From an uncultured Lachnospiraceae bacterium (GTDB lineage: Bacteria > Bacillota > Clostridia > Lachnospirales > Lachnospiraceae): 64,000 nucleotides of DNA. The notes under the pieces are model-generated. The model had not been told where the DNA came from and searched no databases. It saw nothing but the letters and a program-made list of their open reading frames with translations. The DNA is taken from NCBI GenBank assembly GCA_946414885.1, contig CAMKQH010000001.1, positions 62,001 to 126,000 on the forward strand, in the 5' to 3' direction. The position numbers and the translations under genes are program-made. Shown piece after piece: positions 30,116 through 38,032 of the stretch; positions within the stretch are counted from its first letter, which is position 1; each line of letters starts with the position of its first letter.

Positions 30116-30452
30116 ACTTATTTTCGGTCAGATAATTGATGAATGCGTTCAACGCGATCTTTACTTCGGGAGTGAGCTTGCGGATCTTTGTGATCAGCTC
30201 CTTCTCACCCGTGGTAAAGTCGAGTTGCAATTCTTCCACGGGTTTCTCGTTGCCGATCAGAAAGTCAACGGTAACGCCGAAGAAGTCGGCAAATTGTTTT
30301 AAGGTTTTGATGTCAGGTTCGGCATGACCACGCTCATACTTGTAAATCGTCTGTTGACTAAGATGAAATTCATCAGCCAAGGCCTGTTGCGTCAAACCTG
30401 CATTTTTGCGAAGCATCAGCAGATTTTTCAAGGTAACGTCCTCACTTTTCAT
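30114..30452 (-). CDS. XRE family helix-turn-helix regulator
   Basis: LMLRKNAGLTQQALADEFHLSQQTIYKYERGHAEPDIKTLKQFADFFGVTVDFLIG. Confidence 0.92.
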   Translation of the reverse strand: MKSEDVTLKNLLMLRKNAGLTQQALADEFHLSQQTIYKYERGHAEPDIKTLKQFADFFGVTVDFLIGNEKPVEELQLDFTTGEKELITKIRKLTPEVKIALNAFINYLTENK

Positions 30453-30543
30453 GAAAGGTTACCTATATTGTAATGCTACTGCCCAAAATTTGATAAAACT
30501 AAATCAGATTTTGCCAAAAAATCTTAAAAGTAGTAAAACTAAA

Positions 30544-32160
30544 TCATGCAAAATAGTTTTGTAATGTCTTTTCAACGGCACCAATTCCGGAGGAAAGCTC
30601 TGCAAAGTATTTCTTTACAAGGTCTGACATGCCAATCTTGATCAGGTCGACGCCGAAGATTTTTTCATTGCGAAGGAGCTCGTCAAGACAGGAGAGGTCT
30701 TTTTCCTTCCCGTTCAATTCAAAGCCAGCGACGTAGGGAGTGGCAACGTCAAGCAGGGGATCGGGGCTAAGCGCGAAAGCATTTCCCTGATCATCCACGG
30801 CCATCAGGTATCGAAGCCAGCCGGCAAATACCAAGGGGATGAACTTTAAGTCATTAACGCTAAGGTCAGAGCGTTTTTGATAAGCCTTTATGGTCTCGCC
30901 GAAGCGGATCGCAAGCTTTTGGGAGGTATCCGTTGCAATTCTTTGAGGCGTGTCAGGCATGAAAGGGTTAGGGATTCTGACATTTACGACCGCGTCAATG
31001 AAGTCCTTCGGAGCAATGATTCCCGGATCAACAACGACGGGAAGTCCCTCCACATAGCCGATGGTTTCCACGAATTTCTTTAACAGGGGATTCTTCATCT
31101 CATCAGCGATCAAAGTATATCCGAGCAGGCATCCATATACGGCTAGCGTGGTGTGCAAAGGATTTAAGCAGGTGCATACCTTCATTTTCTCAACTTTGTC
31201 AACGGTTTCGCGGTCCGTGAAGATAATGCCGCCTTTATCGATGGGAGGCTTTCCGTTCGGGAAGGCATCCTCGATCACAAGGTATTCGCATTCCTCTGCG
31301 TTGACGAAGGGAGCGATGTATGTGTTCTTGGAGGTGATGACGGGCTCCAGATTCTCCATGCCGTCATCCAAGAGCATTTTTTCCACCTTGGCATCCGGTC
31401 TGGGGGTGATCTTGTCGATCATGCTCCAGGGGAAGGAAACCTTGGTCTTGTCATTGACGTAAGCAAGGAATTCCTTGTCGGCAAGGCCTTTTTCCGCCCA
31501 TTTTTCCGCGAAGGCATTGACTGCAGCGTAGAGCTTATCGCCATTATGGGAGCAGTTGTCCATGCTGACCATGGCAATGGGAAGCTTGCCGGCCTGAAAT
31601 CTTGCGTAGAGGAGGGATACGACTTTTCCAAGGTAGCTGCATGGCTTTTCGGGGCCGTTTTCGTAATCCTGCGCAACGCTGGGAAGCAGTTCACCCTTGC
31701 CGTCTGCAAGGCTGTAGCCTTTTTCGGTGATCGTGAAGCTGGCCATTTGGAGGCTGGGATTCTGAAAGATTTCTTTCAGTCTGCCGTACTCGGTTTCATT
31801 CTCGGAATCAAGGATCAAGGACTCCATGATGGAGCCAACCACGGTCTTTTCAACGGTTCCTGCAGCCTTTAGCGTAGCCAGGAGGCTTAGGTTGTCGTGG
31901 GGGCGGTTGCTTTTTTCGATGATCTCGTAATCATATCCTTCCGCAGCAATCAGGCCAACGTCGGTGATTCCCTGATTCAGGAGGTTTTGCATTACGTTTG
32001 CCTGGAATGCCCTAAAGATGTTGCCCGCGCCGAAGTGGATCCACGTGGGTCTCTCATGTGTATTTTTCTTTACTTTCTCATAATCAAACTCGGGCAGCCG
32101 GTATCCCTTTGCAAGGTACTCGGCCTTCCCTTCCCTGATTCCTTCTAACGTTAGTTTCAT
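30544..32160 (-). CDS. uxuB: Fructuronate reductase / mannitol dehydrogenase family (D-mannonate oxidoreductase)
   Basis: PTWIHFGAGNIFRAFQANVMQ..., CTCLNPLHTTLAVYGCLLGY; near mannonate dehydratase. Confidence 0.88.
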   Translation of the reverse strand: MKLTLEGIREGKAEYLAKGYRLPEFDYEKVKKNTHERPTWIHFGAGNIFRAFQANVMQNLLNQGITDVGLIAAEGYDYEIIEKSNRPHDNLSLLATLKAAGTVEKTVVGSIMESLILDSENETEYGRLKEIFQNPSLQMASFTITEKGYSLADGKGELLPSVAQDYENGPEKPCSYLGKVVSLLYARFQAGKLPIAMVSMDNCSHNGDKLYAAVNAFAEKWAEKGLADKEFLAYVNDKTKVSFPWSMIDKITPRPDAKVEKMLLDDGMENLEPVITSKNTYIAPFVNAEECEYLVIEDAFPNGKPPIDKGGIIFTDRETVDKVEKMKVCTCLNPLHTTLAVYGCLLGYTLIADEMKNPLLKKFVETIGYVEGLPVVVDPGIIAPKDFIDAVVNVRIPNPFMPDTPQRIATDTSQKLAIRFGETIKAYQKRSDLSVNDLKFIPLVFAGWLRYLMAVDDQGNAFALSPDPLLDVATPYVAGFELNGKEKDLSCLDELLRNEKIFGVDLIKIGMSDLVKKYFAELSSGIGAVEKTLQNYFA

Positions 32161-32177
32161 CTCATCACTCTTTCTGC

Positions 32178-32508
32178 CAGGATCCTGGCCATGGTTATGG
32201 TATCATGGATTTCGGCTGGGCGGCATGGTCCGCCGCGCAAGACACGCTTCGTTTTCTACTCGGGCCGCGCGCCTTATTTGTCGCCATTCGCCCTATCCGC
32301 CCGCAAGCGGGCACGGGCTCGATGGCGACGGCTAAGCGCAGCCCTCCTGACGAAAGCCTCGCTATTGTCTTCGCGCGGCGGGCCATGACGCCCAGCCAAA
32401 GTCCGTGCTGGGGTTCGCGTGGGGCTGGATTTGATGTTTGGGGGAGGGGGGCGACTGCCGCCGCAACCCGACTACCAAACCATTAAGCACCAAATCCAAC
32501 CCCGCGCG
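32178..32508. repeat. Non-coding nested palindromic block (unit A and adjoining inverted repeat)
   Basis: Arms 32207-32244 vs 32366-32404 (imperfect), inner gtcgccat/atggcgac and cccgcaagcggg; separate IR 32416-32441 vs 32475-32508. Confidence 0.8.
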
Positions 32509-32627
32509 AAATTATATTTATATAATTTTTTTATATTACTAAGCAATCTGCAAGTCCCATTCCATAAAGAGATATTGTGACGTGGAGATTACGTAAACGG
32601 GTTGGAACATGCCGGTGAGTCAGCACA

Positions 32628-32753
32628 GACGATAGCGAGGCTTTCGTCAGGAGGGCTGCGCTAAGCGCTGCCACAAAGCCCGTGCCCGCTTGCGGGCGGA
32701 TAGGGCGACTGGCAGCTTAAAGCTGCGCGGCCCGAGTAGAAAACGTAGCGTGC
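32628..32753. repeat. Inverted second copy (unit B) of the unit-A core
   Basis: Reverse complement of 32628-32753 aligns with 32243-32369 (shared ttttctactcgggccgcgc, cgccctatccgcccgcaagcgggcacgggct, gcgcagccctcctgacgaaagcctcgctat). Confidence 0.85.
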
Positions 32754-32799
32754 CTTATGGACTGCCCTTCTCCTTCGCCGTGACTAGGGAAAGCCATGC

Positions 32800-33867
32800 T
32801 TACTTATGGGACTTGCAGATCGCCTCCCAGAGTCCGTTGAGGTAGGTGGCGCCGAGTGCTCTGTCGTAGAGGCCATAGCCAGGCATTGCCACCTCGTCCC
32901 AGATCATGCGTCCGTGATCAGGACGGATGGGTCCTTCGAAACCGATGTCGTAAAGGGCGAGCATGATCTCGTACATGTCGAACGTGCCGTCGCTGGAAAG
33001 ATGTGCGGACTCCTCGAAATCAGTGGGAGAGTTAAACTTCAGGTTACGAACGTGCGCAAAGTGGATACGGCCTTTCAGGGAACGGATCATGTCGGGAAGA
33101 TCGTTTTCCAGGTTGGTGCCGTAGGAGCCGGAACAGAAAGTCACGCCATTGTGCGGATTGTCCACCATCTTCATCATCCGGAGAATGTTCTGCTTGTTGA
33201 TGATGATGCGGGGAAGACCGAAGACGCTCCAGGCGGGATCGTCCGGATGGATCGCCATGTTGATGTCATACTTGTCACAGACGGGCATGATACGCTCAAG
33301 GAAATACTTCAAGTTTGCGAAGAGCTTCTCGTCATCCACGTCCTTATACATTTCGAAGAGCTCCTTGATGTGTGCCATGCGTTCTGGCTCCCAGCCGGGA
33401 AGGATGGCACCGTTGGAGTCGCCGCTGATGGAAGCGAACATGTCCTCGGGATTTAAGGCGTCTACGGCTTCCTGCGTGTAGGCGAGAACCGTGGAACCGT
33501 CGGGACGAACCCGGGCAAGCTCCGTTCTGGTCCAGTCGAAGACGGGCATGAAATTGTAGCATACCATGTGGATGCCTGCCTGTCCAAGACGCTCCAGCGT
33601 GGTGATATAATTGTCGATGTATTTGTCGCGGTCAGGCGTACCAACCTTGATGGCGTCATGAACGTTCACGCTCTCAATGCCGACGAGCTGAAGGCCTGCG
33701 TCCTCAATTTCCTTCTTGAGGGCGAGAATGTCCTCCATCTCCCAAACCTCACCAGGCGCCGTGCCATAAAGGGTGGAGATCACTCCGGTCACCCCGGGGA
33801 TCTGACGGATCTGTTTCAAAGTAACCGTGTCGTACTTGCTGCCATACCAGCGCAAAGTCATCTGCAT
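32800..33867 (-). CDS. uxuA: Mannonate dehydratase
   Basis: MQMTLRWYGSKYDTVTLKQIRQIPGVTGVISTLYG...; SD ggagga upstream of ATG at 33867. Confidence 0.95.
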   Translation of the reverse strand: MQMTLRWYGSKYDTVTLKQIRQIPGVTGVISTLYGTAPGEVWEMEDILALKKEIEDAGLQLVGIESVNVHDAIKVGTPDRDKYIDNYITTLERLGQAGIHMVCYNFMPVFDWTRTELARVRPDGSTVLAYTQEAVDALNPEDMFASISGDSNGAILPGWEPERMAHIKELFEMYKDVDDEKLFANLKYFLERIMPVCDKYDINMAIHPDDPAWSVFGLPRIIINKQNILRMMKMVDNPHNGVTFCSGSYGTNLENDLPDMIRSLKGRIHFAHVRNLKFNSPTDFEESAHLSSDGTFDMYEIMLALYDIGFEGPIRPDHGRMIWDEVAMPGYGLYDRALGATYLNGLWEAICKSHK

Positions 33868-34056
33868 GTTTTTATCCTCCTGATCAATGGTAATAAATCC
33901 ATGGTACGCAAGCGAAAACACTTGCGTCCAGCTTTTGTTCTTAGTATAATCAAACCATAAATGCAAGAAAAGAATATATATTGCTGGAAATCATGTAAAA
34001 ATTGCTACTCTGGAAGATGGCGTGGATGGAATGATTTCAGGAAGTGAGGATGCAGA

Positions 34057-34932
34057 ATGGAAAATGACAGACGGACAAAGGGGAAAATACGGCGATTACC
34101 GGCGACGGAAGAACGACAGTATCTGATCGATGGGGATTATGAAGCCTATGAGAAGGAAGGCGTGCCGACGGGAGCCATGGCCTTTCATTATCATAATTTT
34201 TACGAAATCCTTTACGTGCTGGAGGGCGAATATTCCTCCATGGTGGAAAATCAAAGCTACCATCTGCACAAGGGCGATTTTTTGCTGATCGATCAGAACG
34301 TCATGCACAAGTATCAGCCCACGGAGGGAAAAAATGAGAATTCCAGGCGCATCATATTGTGGGTGACGGGAGCCTTCCTGAAAAGTCTTTCAGACGGGGA
34401 ACTGGATCTGACGGAATGCTTCCGCCTGCAGGATTCCAGGGCATGGCACTTTCCCGTTTACTATGAGGAAATGCTTCGCGGGTATCTCCTAAAGCTTGCC
34501 ATGGACGGCGCATCCACGGGGATCCGTCGTGCCATGGACAGAGGATATCTGACGCTGTTTTTTGCACACTTGAATCTTCTTTGCGGCAGAAAGGAATCGC
34601 TGCTCTCAGGGGAGTATGTTGCGGAGCATCCGCTGGTTGAGCAGGTGAACGCCTACGTGGAAGCGCATCTGGAGGAGAGCATTACCCTGGAGCAGCTTGC
34701 GGAATGCGTGCACGTAAGCAAGTATCATTTCCTGCGTAAGTTTAAGGAACTGACGGGCGTGACGGCACATGCCTTCGTCATGAACAAAAGGCTGATCCGC
34801 GCCTGTGAATTGTTACAAAAGGGTGAGAGCGTGACAACGGCATACCAGAAAGCTGGTTTTGGAGACTATTCCGTATTTCTGAGAAATTTCCGGGATGCCT
34901 TTGGCATATCGCCAAGCCAGTATCGCAGCTAG
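34057..34932 (+). CDS. AraC family regulator with cupin domain (divergent from uxuA)
   Basis: HYHNFYEILYVLEGEYSSMVENQSYHLHKGDFLLID; ITLEQLAECVHVSKYHFLRKFKELTGVTAHAFV. Confidence 0.92.
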   Translation: MENDRRTKGKIRRLPATEERQYLIDGDYEAYEKEGVPTGAMAFHYHNFYEILYVLEGEYSSMVENQSYHLHKGDFLLIDQNVMHKYQPTEGKNENSRRIILWVTGAFLKSLSDGELDLTECFRLQDSRAWHFPVYYEEMLRGYLLKLAMDGASTGIRRAMDRGYLTLFFAHLNLLCGRKESLLSGEYVAEHPLVEQVNAYVEAHLEESITLEQLAECVHVSKYHFLRKFKELTGVTAHAFVMNKRLIRACELLQKGESVTTAYQKAGFGDYSVFLRNFRDAFGISPSQYRS

Positions 34933-34942
34933 CCATTGCCCA

Positions 34943-35000
34943 GAAACGAAACGGCAGACGCGCCGTGCGAAACGTGACGGCAGACACGTCCCCGTGACAC
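34943..35000. repeat. Short REP-like degenerate repeat
   Basis: cgaaacggcagacgcgccgtg followed by cgaaacgtgacggcagacacgtccccgtg. Confidence 0.5.
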
Positions 35001-35001
35001 T

Positions 35002-36294
35002 TTAGTAGGCGCCGGGTTCGGAGATGCGGGTGATGCCGGTATAGATTTCTGAGACCTTATACCAGGTGGCGTAATCCGTGACGCCAGTTGCAGGCAGACC
35101 GAAGATTCGCTGGAAAATCCGGACGCTGTTGGCAGTGAGGGGACCGTAAATCCCGTCCTCTGAAAGCGTCGGTACGGCAGGATAGTTTTGCGCGATGCGG
35201 TTTAGCTGGTTTTGAAGCTGGCGGACCTTATCACCGCGGGATCCGTTTTGAAGCGCATATCCGGGATAAGAGGAGGGCACGCCGGAGATTTGCTGTGCAG
35301 AATTTAAATATAGGTCATTGCCAAAATAATACCGCAGGATCTCGATGGCACTGTAGCCCTCATCGGCCAAGTACCGGGAGCCCCATTGACTTAGGCCTCG
35401 GCAGGTGGTGTTTTTGCCGTCGCAGTAAGCGGTAAAGATGGGCTGGCGCACGCCTGGGCGGGAGAGGTAGTTGGCAAAGACGTTGTCTACGATCTGGTCA
35501 ACGTTCTCGTAGGTATTTCTGCCCTTGACCCATTTCTGGTCATATGCCGTCGAAGAAGTAATTGTGAAATTATAGCCTTTGGACCGGTACCATTCCACGT
35601 AGACGCGGTTTAGCGTAAAGGATTGGATGGCAAGCACGTTTGCGAGAATTGCGGCTTCCGGCCAGGTGGAATAGATCTCGTTTGCAGCCACGTTTTTAAT
35701 ATAATCTTTGTAGCGCACGTAATAATTGGGGGCAGTTGAGTCTGCGGGGACGCCGTCGTGAACGATGACGTATTCCGGAATCACGACGCGGCTCAGGACA
35801 ATCTCACCGGTATCCGGCAAAGGTTTGATTTCTTCTTCGGGGAGCTTTGGGGGATACTCTCCATACAGTGTGTGGGCTGGAATGACGTAGATCTCTTCCC
35901 CGCCTGACGTTTCGGGCAGGAAAAGAGGGCGAAGGCGGATTGTTTGGAGGGCCAGTTCCCCCGGAAGAATCTGGATGCCGTCGACGAGCGCCGTTTCATA
36001 ATCCGGCACCGTGACGGAAACGCTTACCTGCGCATAGGGCTGTGGCTGGTCAGGAGCGAGCGAGAGGGAAACGTTTGGCGCCGGAATGGAAATGACTTTA
36101 GTCTGACCGGATTCATCCGTGGTCAGGGTATCAATGGTTTGCCCGGAATCTCCCGTAAAAGAAACGCGGACAAGCGCACCTTGAATGGGCAATAGCCCCA
36201 AGGAGGAAGTAATCATGATTTTTAGCGTCCCGACAGACGCCGCGGCGGGAAAACTCGGAGCCAGGGGGACGTCAGGAATTTCAAGGTTGGTCAT
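35002..36294 (-). CDS. SpoIID/LytB-like domain protein with C-terminal peptidoglycan-binding domain
   Basis: KDYIKNVAANEIYSTWPEAAILANVLAIQSFTLNRVYVEW; PG-binding LQNGSRGDKVRQLQNQLNRIA...YGPLTANSVRIFQ. Confidence 0.75.
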   Translation of the reverse strand: MTNLEIPDVPLAPSFPAAASVGTLKIMITSSLGLLPIQGALVRVSFTGDSGQTIDTLTTDESGQTKVISIPAPNVSLSLAPDQPQPYAQVSVSVTVPDYETALVDGIQILPGELALQTIRLRPLFLPETSGGEEIYVIPAHTLYGEYPPKLPEEEIKPLPDTGEIVLSRVVIPEYVIVHDGVPADSTAPNYYVRYKDYIKNVAANEIYSTWPEAAILANVLAIQSFTLNRVYVEWYRSKGYNFTITSSTAYDQKWVKGRNTYENVDQIVDNVFANYLSRPGVRQPIFTAYCDGKNTTCRGLSQWGSRYLADEGYSAIEILRYYFGNDLYLNSAQQISGVPSSYPGYALQNGSRGDKVRQLQNQLNRIAQNYPAVPTLSEDGIYGPLTANSVRIFQRIFGLPATGVTDYATWYKVSEIYTGITRISEPGAY

Positions 36295-36433
36295 AAGATT
36301 TTCTCACAGAGCCTTTTTCGTTACTTTATGCAGATTTTCCAGATGCGTGACGATGGGAAAAGGATTGAAAAAATGACAAGATTATATTAGTATAGTATTT
36401 AGGGATTTTGACGGACGGATAAGGAGGAAAACC

Positions 36434-37135
36434 ATGAACGATCTGTTAGTGCTTAGCAACGTATCGAAGAATTACGGATATGGGAAACTGGCTGTAAACA
36501 ACGTTTCCATTACCCTTCCGAGAGGCAAGATTATTGGACTTTTGGGACCAAATGGCAGCGGTAAGACAACGATGATCAAGATGATCAACGGATTGCTCCA
36601 GCCAACGGAGGGCGAAATCCGTTTTTTGGGAGAGAAAATCGGACCGGAAAGCAAGGCAAGGATTTCTTATCTTCCAGACCGCACGTATCTTTCTCCCAGT
36701 GACACCATCTCGAGCATTTTGGATTATTTTGAGGACTTCTATGAGGATTTCTCACGAGAGAGAGCCGTAAAGATGCTGGAAGACCTTCAGATTGATCCAC
36801 GTGCCAAGATGAAAACGCTTTCCAAGGGTACCAAGGAGAAGGTGCAGCTCATTTTGGTCATGAGCCGGGAGGCGGATCTTTACGTGCTGGACGAGCCCAT
36901 TGCAGGCGTGGATCCGGCAGCCAGAGATTACATTTTGCGAACTATATTAAATAATTACCATCAGAATGCTTCCATCTTGATCTCCACGCATCTGATCAGC
37001 GACATTGAACAGGTATTGGACGAGGTAATCTTTATGCGCGACGGACGGTTGATCCTGTATGGTTCCGCACCGCAGATCCGGGAGCAACAGGGTAAGTCCG
37101 TGGATGCATACTTTAGGGAGGTGTTCGCATGTTAG
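36434..37135 (+). CDS. ABC transporter ATP-binding protein
   Basis: LLGPNGSGKTTMIKMINGL, LSKGTKEKVQLILVMSREADLYVLDEPIAGVDPAARDYI. Confidence 0.93.
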   Translation: MNDLLVLSNVSKNYGYGKLAVNNVSITLPRGKIIGLLGPNGSGKTTMIKMINGLLQPTEGEIRFLGEKIGPESKARISYLPDRTYLSPSDTISSILDYFEDFYEDFSRERAVKMLEDLQIDPRAKMKTLSKGTKEKVQLILVMSREADLYVLDEPIAGVDPAARDYILRTILNNYHQNASILISTHLISDIEQVLDEVIFMRDGRLILYGSAPQIREQQGKSVDAYFREVFAC

Positions 37136-37995
37136 GAAAATTATTTAAACATGAATTCCGACGCATTGGCAAGATGGCCAGCCTGCTTTTGGCGGTATTC
37201 TTTGGAGTTACCGTTTTTGGTGCAATTTATCTTGTATCTCCGCTATTTCACAGCATTATTGATGCCGGCAACAATTCCAGCATGGCGTTAACCGCAGTGA
37301 GCGGAATTATAGCCCTGCTTGGCCTTCTTTCCTATATGCTCATGTTGGTTGGACTGAGTTTTGGATTTATCATTTATCTTGGATTCCGTTTCTATCGCAG
37401 CATGTATTCCGATGAGGGATATCTGACGAATACCCTTCCGGTGAAATCTTCCCATCTTATCATCGCAAAGATTGCTGCGGGCGGTATCTGGATGCTGATC
37501 ATGACGCTGGCATTATATGTTTTTGTGGGCTTCTTGGTCATTGTTGGCTATTCACAGATGAGGGGAATTGGTCTCTTCGACGTGATAACCTTCTTTAGGG
37601 AAGCGCTTAATACGTTTGTTGAACTTGTGAAAGAAGTCGCAGACTATGACTTTTCCACGTCATGGATTTTATTGATTTGCATGACGATCATCTCCCCTTT
37701 TGCTACCTTAAGCATTTTGTTTGGTTCACTTACTTTGGGACAGTATTCGTGGAAGAATAAAGGACTTATGGGAATTTTGGCATTCATTGGCGTGAGGATC
37801 GCAATGTCAATCTTTAGCGGCATACTGAGCCTTGGCATTACCATGTTTCGCACGAATGCGGGAAACGATCCTGAACTCATGTTTATGCTGGCAAATGACA
37901 AGTATTTAGTCAATCTTTTAGCCCAAATTATTTTTGCATGTCTTCTGTTTTTCTGGTCCATTCACGTGGTGAGCGACCGATTGAACATGGAGTAG
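37129..37995 (+). CDS. ABC transporter permease (ABC-2-like, multi-TM)
   Basis: Overlaps ATPase gene by 7 bp; six or so TM helices. Confidence 0.75.
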   Translation: MLGKLFKHEFRRIGKMASLLLAVFFGVTVFGAIYLVSPLFHSIIDAGNNSSMALTAVSGIIALLGLLSYMLMLVGLSFGFIIYLGFRFYRSMYSDEGYLTNTLPVKSSHLIIAKIAAGGIWMLIMTLALYVFVGFLVIVGYSQMRGIGLFDVITFFREALNTFVELVKEVADYDFSTSWILLICMTIISPFATLSILFGSLTLGQYSWKNKGLMGILAFIGVRIAMSIFSGILSLGITMFRTNAGNDPELMFMLANDKYLVNLLAQIIFACLLFFWSIHVVSDRLNME

Positions 37996-38032
37996 GATTT
38001 TGACGTAACGTTGATTTGGGAGGGCTTGAAAA

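Noticed and set aside
32205-32486. Small ORFs across the uxuA-uxuB repeat block (65-93 aa)
   Set aside because: They arise from GC-rich palindromic repeats and read on both strands; no SD or protein-like composition
32207-32753. CRISPR-like array at the uxuA-uxuB repeats
   Set aside because: Only two core units, inverted rather than direct, with no regular spacers or cas genes
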